NCBI GenBank assembly: GCA_016718655.1
Contig: JADKCV010000014.1
Coordinates: forward strand, 62,001 to 126,000
Direction of reading: 5' to 3'
Length of the DNA: 64,000 nucleotides
Origin: Flavobacteriales bacterium
GTDB taxonomy: Bacteria > Bacteroidota > Bacteroidia > Flavobacteriales_F > PHOS-HE28
The notes under the pieces are model-generated. The model worked only from the letters and a program-made list of their open reading frames with translations. It did not search any database and was not told where the DNA came from. Shown in pieces: positions 44,384 through 53,000 of the stretch. Position 1 is the stretch's first letter; every line of letters begins with the position of its first letter. Both the position numbers and the translations under genes were made by a program.

Positions 44384-45724
44384 ATGTTCGAGAACCTCAG
44401 TGACAAGTTAGAACGGGCCTTCAAGGTCCTAAAGGGCCAAGGGCAGATCACGGAGATCAACGTGGCGGAGACCATGAAGGAGGTTCGGCGCGCCCTACTG
44501 GACGCCGACGTGAACTTCAAGACCGCCAAGGAATTCACCGACCGGGTGAAGGAGAAGGCCCTCGGCGCCAATGTGCTCACTGCTGTGAGCCCTGGTCAGT
44601 TGCTGATCAAGATCGCCCACGATGAGCTGGCCGAGCTGATGGGTGGCCGCAATGCGGGCATCAACATGGCGGGAAACCCCACGGTGGTGCTGATGAGCGG
44701 CTTGCAGGGTTCGGGTAAGACCACCTTCAGCGGCAAGCTTAGCGCTTACCTCCGAAAGAAAGGCAAGAAGCCCCTGTTGGTGGCCTGCGACGTGTATCGC
44801 CCTGCTGCTATCGACCAGTTGGAGACGTTGGGCAAGCAGTTGGATGTGGTGGTGTTCAGCGATCGGGAGAACAAGGACCCGGTCAGTATCGCCCAGAAAG
44901 GCATCGAATACGCCAGGATCCATGGCTTCACCGCCGTGATCATCGATACCGCCGGTCGCTTGGCGATCGATGAAGCGATGATGGATGAGATCGCCCGCGT
45001 GAAGAAGGCCATCCAGCCCCAGGAGACGCTCTTCGTGGTGGACGCTATGACCGGTCAGGACGCTGTGAACACCGCCAAGGCCTTCAACGACCGCCTGAAC
45101 ATCGACGGTGTGGTGCTGACCAAGTTGGACGGCGATGCACGTGGGGGTGCGGCCCTCACTATCCGTAGTGTGGTGGACAAGCCGATCAAGTTCATCGGCA
45201 CGGGTGAGAAGATGGAGGCCATCGACGAGTTCCACCCGGAACGGATGGCCGGCCGGATCCTGGGCATGGGTGATGTGGTGAGCTTGGTGGAGAAGGCCCA
45301 GGAGCAGTTCGACGAGAAGGCTGCCCGCGAACTCAACAAGAAGCTGCAGAAGGACCAATTCGGCTTCGACGACTTCCTGGAGCAGATCGGTCAGATCAAG
45401 AAGATGGGCAACATGAAGGACCTCATGGGCATGATCCCCGGTGTGGGCAAGGCCTTGAAGAACCTGGACATTCCGGATGACGCCTTCAAACACATCGAAG
45501 CCATCATCCGCAGTATGACGCCCGAGGAGCGCAAGAACCCCGCATTGATCAATGGCACCCGCCGTCAACGCATCGCCACGGGCAGTGGTACGGATGTGCC
45601 CGAGGTGAACAAGCTGCTGAAGCAGTTCGAGGAGACCCGGAAAATGATGAAGATGATGGGGGATAAGAGCAAGATGCAGAACATGATGAAGCAGTTGCAG
45701 CAGGCGCAGGGGATGAGGAGGTAG
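44384..45724 (+). CDS. ffh: Signal recognition particle protein Ffh
   Basis: The 446-residue protein has the N domain (MFENLSDKLERAFKVLKGQG) and the G domain with GLQGSGKTTFSGKLSA (G1), DTAGRLAIDE (G3) and TKLDGDARGG (G4). The M domain contains GMIPGVGKALKNLD and RRQRIATGSGTDVPEVNKLLKQ and ends in QLQQAQGMRR. It binds 4.5S RNA and signal sequences for membrane targeting. The last 47 bp are repeated at 47405-47451 and partly at 46172-46194. folD, a common Bacteroidota neighbour, lies 16.4 kb downstream. Confidence 0.96.
   Translation: MFENLSDKLERAFKVLKGQGQITEINVAETMKEVRRALLDADVNFKTAKEFTDRVKEKALGANVLTAVSPGQLLIKIAHDELAELMGGRNAGINMAGNPTVVLMSGLQGSGKTTFSGKLSAYLRKKGKKPLLVACDVYRPAAIDQLETLGKQLDVVVFSDRENKDPVSIAQKGIEYARIHGFTAVIIDTAGRLAIDEAMMDEIARVKKAIQPQETLFVVDAMTGQDAVNTAKAFNDRLNIDGVVLTKLDGDARGGAALTIRSVVDKPIKFIGTGEKMEAIDEFHPERMAGRILGMGDVVSLVEKAQEQFDEKAARELNKKLQKDQFGFDDFLEQIGQIKKMGNMKDLMGMIPGVGKALKNLDIPDDAFKHIEAIIRSMTPEERKNPALINGTRRQRIATGSGTDVPEVNKLLKQFEETRKMMKMMGDKSKMQNMMKQLQQAQGMRR
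45678..45724 (+). repeat. ffh 3'-end direct repeat, copy within ffh
   Basis: The last 47 bp of ffh, including its TAG. The copy at 47405-47451 is identical at 46 of 47 positions. Confidence 0.85.
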
Positions 45725-45752
45725 GGCGTACTGATCAACATACGTTAGCACC

Positions 45753-46085
45753 ATGAGACAGATCATAGCCTTGGTTTGGATGCTTGCAGCGGCGGGTTCT
45801 TTTGCCCAGTCGGAGGTGCACGACTACTTGTTGATCACCTATCGACCATTTCCAATGGACAGAGTGATTGTGGTGGATAGAGAGGGTGAACCTCGCAGAA
45901 GCATTGACCTTCTGGCGCTGAACGGGGACCGAATTGCGGACACTCCAAAGGACCATGCGGTAGCACTTGCCTTGGTTTCAGAGTACGAAACGGGTGGATG
46001 GGAACTGGTGAATTTCAACGCTTATGGGGTTGGGGAAAACAAAGCTGAGCGCATGGTTTGGCTGATGCGCAAGCCGAAGCAGTGA
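45753..46085 (+). CDS. Small secreted protein of unknown function (family member 1)
   Basis: The 110-residue protein has a signal peptide (MRQIIALVWMLAAAGSFAQ) followed by SEVHDYLLITYRPFPMDRVI and ends ERMVWLMRKPKQ. It shares its layout with the genes at 46221 and 59288: signal, (V)HDY/EHL start, a central helix-like segment, a GW-V segment, and an end of the form (Y/V)xWxMxKPK or YVWFLRRAK. The function is unknown. TACGTTAG (45741-45748) lies 4 nt before the ATG. It begins 28 bp after ffh and is followed by a repeated ~50-bp sequence. Confidence 0.65.
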   Translation: MRQIIALVWMLAAAGSFAQSEVHDYLLITYRPFPMDRVIVVDREGEPRRSIDLLALNGDRIADTPKDHAVALALVSEYETGGWELVNFNAYGVGENKAERMVWLMRKPKQ

Positions 46086-46128
46086 ACAAACTGATAGCCC
46101 TTCGAGTAGACGCGGAAGACCACGGATG
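46083..46128 (+). repeat. Post-gene repeat R1
   Basis: Starts at the stop codon of the preceding gene: TGAACAAACTGATAGCCC then GACGCGGAAGACCACGGATG. It matches R2 (46531-46590) and R3 (47342-47395). Confidence 0.7.
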
Positions 46129-46171
46129 GTGGGGGACAAGGCGAATACGAAGGCGATGATCGCGGATGAAA

Positions 46172-46194
46172 CAGGCGCAGGGGATGAAGAGGTG
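46172..46194 (+). repeat. Partial copy of the ffh 3' end
   Basis: CAGGCGCAGGGGATGAAGAG followed by GTG matches the final ~22 bp of ffh with one internal mismatch. It lies between the first and second small secreted protein genes. Confidence 0.7.
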
Positions 46195-46220
46195 ATGGAA
46201 CCATTCTAACTTGCACAATC

Positions 46221-46533
46221 ATGAAACGGACCATCATCATAGGAATACTGGTTCTGTGCTCCTTTTGTGGCTTCGCTCAAGTGCCGGAGGAACATCTTGT
46301 TTTCACGGCGTATTCTTCACTGGACGAGCATTTGTTGTGTCGACCATGAGGAGGTGGAAGAAGTCCATCACTCGACCGATACAAGCGCACGTAGATGTGA
46401 AGCCTCATTGAAAGCGGCACTGATGAAAGTGAAAGAACTTGAGGTCGCAGGGTGGGTCCTTGATGACCAACAGGTTATGAACCGGAGTGATGTTCCTGTC
46501 TACACTTGGTTCATGCACAAGCCGAAGAAGTGA
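46221..46533 (+). pseudogene. Small secreted protein (family member 2), one frameshift
   Basis: The ATG at 46221 opens a signal peptide (MKRTIIIGILVLCSFCGFAQ) and PEEHLVFTAYSSLDEHLL, then stops at TGA in this frame. The next frame supplies DHEEVEEVHHSTDTSARRCE, KVKELEVAGWVLDDQQV and the family end VYTWFMHKPKK. One indel near 46335 joins them into about 104 residues. Promoter-like TAACTTGC lies 6 nt before the ATG. Whether it is a true pseudogene or a sequence error cannot be told from here. Confidence 0.6.
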
Positions 46534-46590
46534 ACAAGCTGATTGCCGTTCGAGGAGACGCGGAAGATCACGGATGAAAGGCGGCAAGAG
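46531..46590 (+). repeat. Post-gene repeat R2
   Basis: Begins at the stop codon: TGAACAAGCTGATTGCCGTT, then GACGCGGAAGATCACGGATG, then AAAGGCGGCAAGAG. It is the best-preserved copy of the R1-R3 family. Confidence 0.75.
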
Positions 46591-46696
46591 CCGTATCCAA
46601 CAGGATGAAGCGGATGCTGCTGCTCGGGGATACGCAGCTTGGCCTTCTACACCTTGCTCTTCATGGGATGTCCTTTCATTCGTAAATCGCAGTTGA

Positions 46697-47307
46697 ATGG
46701 GTCACCTGCTCAACGCCATCATCGCACGCGGGCCGATCGCAGAGGCGAAGGCCGTTGAACGGGGATTACCGGTGATCTTCGAGGGAGACTTCGTGATCGT
46801 GCCCATACACTGGGATGTGCTGATGGAACTCTCCCGCGACGATGAACCAGCTGATGGGTCTGCCATGAACATGTTCAATACCCATGTTCCGCATCTCCTG
46901 GCTTCTGAGTTGGGCATGGACCCCTATGTGCTGATCGAAACCTGCTACCACGGTGGTATAGGCGAACAGCACGCCAGCTCCCCAGGGCGGATGGATACGA
47001 ACTGCGCAACGTATCGATCAATACAGCATTGCGCGCGCTCGGCGTCAATCGGACGCCACCATACCAGGATCCGCTACCGAAAGAAGCTGGTCCTGACCTT
47101 TGGGACAGGCTGGAAAATTGGTGGAAGGGGCGACGCTACATGAGTCCCCGTGAACGCTCGAACCTATATCCGGTGATGGACGAGTTCGATACCCTCGGTC
47201 TGGGCCGGTACAGATCCATGGACAGCAGTGAATTCTGGGAGGAGGGAAAGAGTGGACAACGGATCGGGAACATTCTGGTGGGGGACAGGCGGCGGATCAA
47301 GCACTGA
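46697..47307 (+). CDS. Cytosolic protein of unknown function, one frameshift
   Basis: Two frames join to about 203 residues: MGHLLNAIIARGPIAEAKAV, GDFVIVPIHWDVLMELSRDD, MDPYVLIETCYHGGIGEQHA, then GYELRNVSINTALRALGVNR, LWDRLENWWKGRRYMSPRER and GQRIGNILVGDRRRIKH. The break is in CCCC near 46982; adding one C gives ASSPRADGYELRN. There is no signal peptide and no family that I recognise. The W/R-rich middle and conserved-looking HW and CYHGG suggest a folded domain. It lies between repeats R2 and R3, like the neighbouring small secreted genes. Confidence 0.55.
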
Positions 47308-47341
47308 TGAACGAGTTCGGGCCGGAACGGGGTCGAGGGAG

Positions 47342-47395
47342 AAACTGATCAGCCCTTTGCGGAGTCTCGGAAGATCACAGATGAAAGGCGGCAAG
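47342..47395 (+). repeat. Post-gene repeat R3
   Basis: AAACTGATCAGCCCTTTGCG then CGGAAGATCACAGATGAAAG and GCGGCAAG, matching R1 and R2. It directly precedes the third ffh-tail copy. Confidence 0.75.
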
Positions 47396-47404
47396 GCGAA
47401 TTGA

Positions 47405-47451
47405 AGAACATGATGAAGCAGTTGCAACAGGCGCAGGGGATGAGGAGGTAG
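47405..47451 (+). repeat. Second full copy of the ffh 3' end
   Basis: 47 bp identical to 45678-45724 except one G-to-A change. It has no ffh coding sequence upstream, so it is a displaced copy of the gene end. Confidence 0.85.
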
Positions 47452-47488
47452 AACGCCGCGTTCCAGTTCAAGAACTGCATTTCTTCAA

Positions 47489-47523
47489 AAGGAAACGGGG
47501 CCCAGTAATGAGCCCCGCTTCCT
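47489..47523 (-). terminator. Terminator of the 47.5-48.1 kb lipoprotein gene
   Basis: GGAAACGGGGC pairs with GCCCCGCTTCC (one mismatch) around a 10-nt loop, 20 bp beyond the minus-strand stop at 47544. Confidence 0.65.
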
Positions 47524-47543
47524 TGTTCCCTGAAGACCTCGTT

Positions 47544-48098
47544 TCAGCAAGGTGTGGGTGCCGCAGGGTCATTTGCGTTCCTGAGCTCCCAGCAAAAACC
47601 GGGAACGGAAGTATTGACCGTCCAGATCCCTGTTGTGTAGTTGTAGGTCACCAAGTTCCCGCTTGAGCCAGCGGAATTGAAGGAATAGTCGAAGCGGAAG
47701 CGTAACCACTTTCGATTACTAGGTCCTGCTACTGCACGTAGCCAATTCCACTGGCTCGAGGTAGTACAATCCACCTGAAGAAAACATTCTTGAAGGGCAA
47801 GACCTCCTACGCCAACGGAGCCACTACCCTGTGAACATGTGGAGGTATTGTGGAACCAGACACCACCATTCCTGGTATTCATCCAAAGGTTACAACCATC
47901 GCCGAAAGCGGGTGTGCCATAACCGTTGGTTTCCTTGATGAAGAAGGATAGCGCCTTTGCCGTGCCTAAGGCCGCTACCTCTTGTGTCGCACCTCGGTTG
48001 CCATCGGCTAGTTCTTCCTTGGAACATGATATCAGCAGCCCTCCTACCAAGGTGAGCGTGATGGACACCGCAACGAGCTTTCGATCAAACGGTTTCAT
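47544..48098 (-). CDS. Lipoprotein of unknown function
   Basis: The 184-residue protein has a lipoprotein signal (LVAVSITLTLVGGLLISC, lipobox LISC) followed by SKEELADGNRG. The mature part has six to eight Cys (GDGCNLWMNT, TSTCSQGSG, LQECFLQVDCTTSSQWNWLR, PGFCWELRN), suggesting a disulfide-stabilised surface domain, and ends DPAAPTPC. I do not recognise the family. Its upstream region is nearly identical to that of the next gene (48351-49637), so both are probably controlled together. Confidence 0.7.
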   Translation of the reverse strand: MKPFDRKLVAVSITLTLVGGLLISCSKEELADGNRGATQEVAALGTAKALSFFIKETNGYGTPAFGDGCNLWMNTRNGGVWFHNTSTCSQGSGSVGVGGLALQECFLQVDCTTSSQWNWLRAVAGPSNRKWLRFRFDYSFNSAGSSGNLVTYNYTTGIWTVNTSVPGFCWELRNANDPAAPTPC

Positions 48099-48215
48099 GC
48101 TATTCGCAATTAGTGACCTACTCTATTCCAGCTTTTCGGTAACCGCTGTGCTGGTGGAATTACCAGCATCACAAAGAACTCCATCACGTAAGTGCCTTAC
48201 ATCATCAGAAATGAC
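48099..48215 (-). promoter_or_regulatory. Conserved structured leader A with upstream dyad
   Basis: From upstream to the ATG this contains ATGAC-TTCTG-ATGAT (48201-48215, dyad), a hairpin GTAAG-GCA-CTTAC, CTTTGT, a hairpin TGCTGGT-AATTCC-ACCAGCA, and CGG-TTA-CCG within CAGC...GCTG. It aligns without gaps over about 100 nt with leader B (49638-49755), including base changes that preserve pairing. Confidence 0.65.
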
Positions 48216-48294
48216 GTTCAGCCGATCAACCATCAGAACTAATGACTATGGTGCATGATGCTATTAGAACCACTCGATTTGGACCACTGAGATA

Positions 48295-48338
48295 CGAAAT
48301 GAGGAACGGCCGTCCATCGACGGCCGTTCCTCATTTCG
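48295..48338 (-). terminator. Perfect 20-bp hairpin terminator after the S74 gene
   Basis: A 20-bp perfect inverted repeat with a CATC loop (core GAGGAACGGCCGTC), starting 12 bp past the stop at 48351 on the minus strand. Confidence 0.75.
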
Positions 48339-48350
48339 CGAAGTGGGATC

Positions 48351-49637
48351 CTAACGTGTGATCAACATGGTCCGCGTCTCGGTAGCGGTACCATCGATGA
48401 CCAGGGAGTAGGTATAACTACCAGCCGTGAGCGTGCCTGCAGCGATCACCAATTGGCCCTGACCAGCGGCCAGACCATCGAACGACCGCCAGACCTTTCC
48501 TTCCGAGGTGCGGACCACGATGGCGCCCTTGCTCGTACCATCGGGGATCTGGTATGCAATGGTGGTGTTCGTGTTGAAGGGGTTAGGGGCGTTCTGCTCC
48601 AGTCGGGCCTTGGCAGGCTGTGTTGCGTTGCTGCCCATGGATGGTGTTCCTAGTGCTGCTTTGATCGAAGCCAGATCCGCCTCCAGTCGATCGATACGTG
48701 ACGATTGTTCTTCGATGATCGCCTGTTGTTCCTGGATGCTGCCCACGAGCATGGGGATCAGGCCGGTGTACGACATCGCTTTCATGTCGAATGCGGCGTC
48801 GATCAGTTTGCCTTGGTCGTCGAATTGGGCAGGGTTGTGCACGTCCATCACCAACGATGGAATGACGGTCTCCACCTCCTGCGCGATCAACCCCATTTGT
48901 TCACCTTGAGAGAGGTTCAGGCCGGGATGTAGATCGTGCTGGAAGTGGTAGGTCTTCGGCGCGAGTTTCAGGATCGCGCTCAGCGAACCCTTCAAAGGTT
49001 TGATATCCGTCTTCAATGATCGGTCGCTGAAAGTCCATTGTGTGGACGTGGTTGAGAACTGGTTGCCATTGGACCAGATCGCCCAAGAATTGGGTAATGC
49101 GGTGCTCGCTTGACCATGCACGCCATACCGCACGGTTCCGGACGAGACGATCCCTTGGACGCCATAGGCAGTCCAGATGTTGCCCCCCGATTCGACCTCC
49201 CCCCGAACCCCATAGCCTCTGGTCACCTGAAGAGGTCCATCCGGTTGTGATCTCACCGTAAGTCGACCGTAGACGCCTACGCTTTGATCATTCCCGTTCG
49301 TGCCCGGCCCATTCACCGTACTACCAGTTGCTGAAACAAGCAAATGGCCGAACACTCCTCGGAATTCACCGGAGCCCGAGCCATTCGTGCCGTTCTGTTC
49401 CATATAGCTGTAGGTCCCGAAACGCTCACCACCTGGGCTCTGGTTCTTGTGCTCCACGTAGAACCGTGAGCGGCAGTCCGCGTTGAATGCGCCAACCGAA
49501 ACAGGAAGTACACCAGTGGCACAGTTGGCAACTGGGGCGATGCCTGCGGTCCCGCTCGGAACATAGAGTGATTGTGCCTGTGATCGCGTAACGCCGATCA
49601 ACAGCACGACTGTGAGAAGATGATCCAGGTGTTTCAT
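48351..49637 (-). CDS. T9SS-exported protein with tail-fibre-type S74 chaperone domain
   Basis: The 428-residue protein has a signal peptide (MKHLDHLLTVVLLIGVTRSQ) and a beta-rich region with repeated VYGRLTV, YGVRGEV, YGVQGIV and YGVHGQA turns. The S74 intramolecular chaperone domain follows (FSDRSLKTDIKPLKGSLSAI with the Ser-Asp cleavage-type site, APKTYHFQHD, MGLIAQEVETVIPSLV), then a short coiled coil and a T9SS type A domain (LEQNAPNPFNTNTTIAYQI). Such proteins trimerise like phage tail fibres on the cell surface. Leader B upstream is shared with the neighbouring lipoprotein gene. Confidence 0.88.
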   Translation of the reverse strand: MKHLDHLLTVVLLIGVTRSQAQSLYVPSGTAGIAPVANCATGVLPVSVGAFNADCRSRFYVEHKNQSPGGERFGTYSYMEQNGTNGSGSGEFRGVFGHLLVSATGSTVNGPGTNGNDQSVGVYGRLTVRSQPDGPLQVTRGYGVRGEVESGGNIWTAYGVQGIVSSGTVRYGVHGQASTALPNSWAIWSNGNQFSTTSTQWTFSDRSLKTDIKPLKGSLSAILKLAPKTYHFQHDLHPGLNLSQGEQMGLIAQEVETVIPSLVMDVHNPAQFDDQGKLIDAAFDMKAMSYTGLIPMLVGSIQEQQAIIEEQSSRIDRLEADLASIKAALGTPSMGSNATQPAKARLEQNAPNPFNTNTTIAYQIPDGTSKGAIVVRTSEGKVWRSFDGLAAGQGQLVIAAGTLTAGSYTYSLVIDGTATETRTMLITR

Positions 49638-49755
49638 GTCTGAGGATTTTCGTGTGCCTACTCGCTCTCAGCTTTTCGGCTTCCGCTGTGCTGATGGAAT
49701 GACCAGCACAACAAAGCACTTTGTCCCATATCCGGGATACATCATCACAATTGTT
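49638..49755 (-). promoter_or_regulatory. Conserved structured leader B with upstream dyad
   Basis: Same order as leader A: AACAATTGTGATGAT (49741-49755), hairpin TATCC-C-GGATA, CTTTGT, hairpin TGCTGGT-CATTCC-ATCAGCA, CGG-AAG-CCG, then CGAAAAGCTG and GAGTAGG. Distances to the start codon match those of leader A within one base. Confidence 0.65.
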
Positions 49756-50080
49756 GGTCTGGTCTGAATTCATCAGTTGAGAGGATCCAACTTCGTCTAT
49801 CGTCCACAGGAGCGGGAGAACGTGATCGATCAGAGACCGAAAACACTCTACAAAACCACGTCTGATGTAACCTTCGGAGACATATACGGAAAGGATCGTC
49901 ACCACGATTCGTGGAAGCGGATCGTGAAAAACGAGAGGCCTTTCCGACAACCGGATGTAGCGTAACCAAGTCGAAGGCTGCGCAACACCTTGGAATTTCC
50001 ACGGCGTTCTGTATGACAGTCCTTCGGTCCTAGGGCTTGACCGGTGAACATGCCCTTGATCTTCGAACAAGGTGAAGGCG
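49756..50080. other. Intergenic stretch without recognised gene
   Basis: About 325 bp between the S74 gene leader and the end of the giant PKD protein gene. I see no convincing coding frame and no strong hairpin. Confidence 0.4.
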
Positions 50081-53000
50081 TTATGGCGTATGGATCAGCT
50101 GCAGTCTTGCTCGATGGTCCTTGCCTTGCACCTCCAACACGTAAACACCGGAGTGACCGTTGCCCATGTTGAACGCGTAGCGTGCCACTCCTGACGCATG
50201 TTCAAGCATCCGGTGTTGGACCGTTCGGCCTTGTGTATCGATGATGCGGACCTCCAGGTGTTCATCTGAAGCGGCGTTCACCACCAATTCGAACGTGCCC
50301 CTGGTCGGATTGGGCTGTATCATGTATTCGGTAGCGCGGGTTTCGGTCCACCTGCGTTTTCCTGTCGGTGACACCTGTTGACAATACGTCGACTCGCACA
50401 CCGTATTTCCATTGTCCTCGATGCACTGAACATGCAAGCAGACCGTGTGCGGTGGCCTGGTCTGGAACACATGTGTCGGGTCCGGGATATCAGCAGGAGG
50501 AGTACCATCGCCAAAATCCCACCGGTGGATCGCCGTGGTGTTCGGTGGGCAGGCCGAACTGGTGCTTGAGAATTGGAAAGCTCCCCCTTCTTGGTGGCTC
50601 CATTCGAACGCTGCTGTTACACATGAACAGGCTTCCGCACTGCTGTTCAGGACGAGGTCCCTTGAACATGTGACCCCGTTGAACCCTGTGAACGTGATGG
50701 ACACATGCACCGTGTAGGACCCGGTTCCGTTGAACGTGAACGACGGTGACGGGGCATTCGTGGTGGTACCGTCCGGAAGCACCCACATATAGGAGATCGC
50801 GAAACCTGGCGGGGGAGGCGGGGAGGGTATGAATTCGAATAGGACCGTACAGCCATCCACGGAAGGGGTCGCATGGATATCGCCCTCCACCTCACACCTG
50901 TCCGGGCATGCCGGATCGCAGATGGATGTTCCACCATAGGTGGCACTCAGGGGCGAAGCAGCCGCTGATACGATATCCCCGCAATAGGTGGTCCCCTCAA
51001 GGATACAGAGAGGAAGCGTCCCGGTGAATTCGCAATCGGTGGTGTACCGGACCGTGATGGCGATCCAATCCAGTTGTTCGAAACCATTGTTGGCGATCAC
51101 CGGACAATCGGGGTCAACGGTCACCAATTGACCGTATTCCAAGGGTGATGAATTGGGTGTCAGATGGAGTTGCCCTGTGCATAAGCCATTGGTTACAGGT
51201 CCATTGCCGAGCACGACCGGTATCGCCGAGGAATTGACGATCGCAAGGCCTGGCTGGAGGTGGATGGAGAACCTCGGGTCGTTCACGCCACCGGCATAGG
51301 GCGAATAGAACCAGTAGGTGACGTTGAAGTCCTCACAGAGCACGACGGTTGGCGGCTGGAGCTCCGGGGCTTGAAGCTCGTCGAATGCTGCGGGTTCCTC
51401 CCAAAGGACCAGGTCGGCGGTCCGAACGCCGCACAGTTCCAGTCGCCCCTCGTTGTCGGGATCGATAGGAGAGCACGTCCATCCAACGCTCAGCGGCAGG
51501 GAAAGTCCGGTTCCAGTGCAGAAGGTCATCGTTCCACAGAGCAACACCGTGATGTCAGCGGTGCCATTCCCATGCAACTGGATGATCCCATTGGGTGGCA
51601 CCGGTTGCTCCAAGCCATCAATGTGTAATGATCGAACATGAAGCCCGCTGACGATGGCAGCACGATGACCGGGTCAGCAACAGCACTGCCTTCAGGCCCC
51701 ATGCTGATCTCCCAACAGATCTCGTGCGTCGTGGCATCCACGTCCAACGGTTGGCTTACGGTCAGTGAAGGGACGCTCATGGTAAAGAGCGGTAGATCGT
51801 GATCATTGCCGGCTTCCTCGGTACCCGGTTGGCATCCGTAGATGGGGAAAGCGCCGGTACCATAATCTATCGCTTGGGTCTCCTCGGCGTCACAGGTCGG
51901 GCGCATCCAATAGCGGTAGGTCGTTTCAGCGAACTCATCCCCGGTGGGCAACGGGGTTGCTGCACCAAGAATGACATCCGGTGGTAAAGGACCTGCGTTG
52001 AAGCCGCCGGCTGAAGGGTCGTAGGAACCGGGTTGGATCTGATGGGTCTGGAGCCCACTCAAGGCCCCCGTGCTCAGAGCGGGCCGAGTGAACGTTGTGG
52101 GGACCGGGGCACCAAGCGCATCATTGACAAAGATGCGTGAGGAAAGCTGGTCCTGGAACAATTCATAGCCTGCTGGGACTTCATGGGTCAAGCCCTGGAA
52201 CGCCCCCGGTACCTCGCGATACTCGAAGGGGAACAGGTTCGCGTGGTCCGCTCCTCCGATCCGCACCGTGCCCACGCATTCGAATTCACGAAGGCAGTGG
52301 TCCGTACCGGGTACCAGGGTTGAACGATGTATGTTGTCGATAGCGATGAAGGAATGCTGTCCTCCCCATCCCTCACAGAAGAGGATCTCGGTTCCATCCG
52401 GCTCGTAGTTAGGGTCGGCCAGGATCAGATCGCTCAATGAGAGCCCGTTGGCAGTGCCATGGACCGGTGCAGTATGCACGAGATCCGACAGGTACATGTT
52501 GGCTGTCATCTCGCTCCGATGCATCCACTCATCGAGCGCTGGTGCGTCGGGGTCCGCAGGAGCAAAGTTGCCGCAGACATCGAACCGTGCGATGATGGTG
52601 TAGGTGTGCGCTGCATCGAGGTTACCGCCATCCATTCCACATTGGAACGTTGACGGGGCGCCTTGCAGTTGAAGCGCCTGGTGATCCAGTTGGAAGAAGA
52701 ACATATCATCCAGCTTCTGGACGATGTTGGCTGGATTGGGCCAATGCAGCTCGAAACGGTCGGCCGGAACGCCCGTTTCGTAGATGAACCGGACATCGGT
52801 CACTTGGAGGTCGGAAGCCCCGGCCAGTGAACTCTGATCATCAGACCATGGAATGGTCAGTTCGAGGTAGAGGTTGCGATAGTCGTATGGTGTGGGCAAA
52901 ATGATGGATGGCCAAGTGGCGGAGCTGCCATCCACGCAATAGGCTGTAACGCGTGCTTCCAATTCGTCGCCGGCGATCGAACGATCAAGCCGCACATTCA

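Noticed and set aside
44495..45766. A 423-residue minus-strand frame opposite ffh
   Set aside because: Antisense to a fully conserved Ffh; no recognisable domain.
45753..47451. Integron cassette array with attC sites
   Set aside because: The post-gene repeats R1-R3 are not consistently palindromic and lack attC core sites; no integrase is present.
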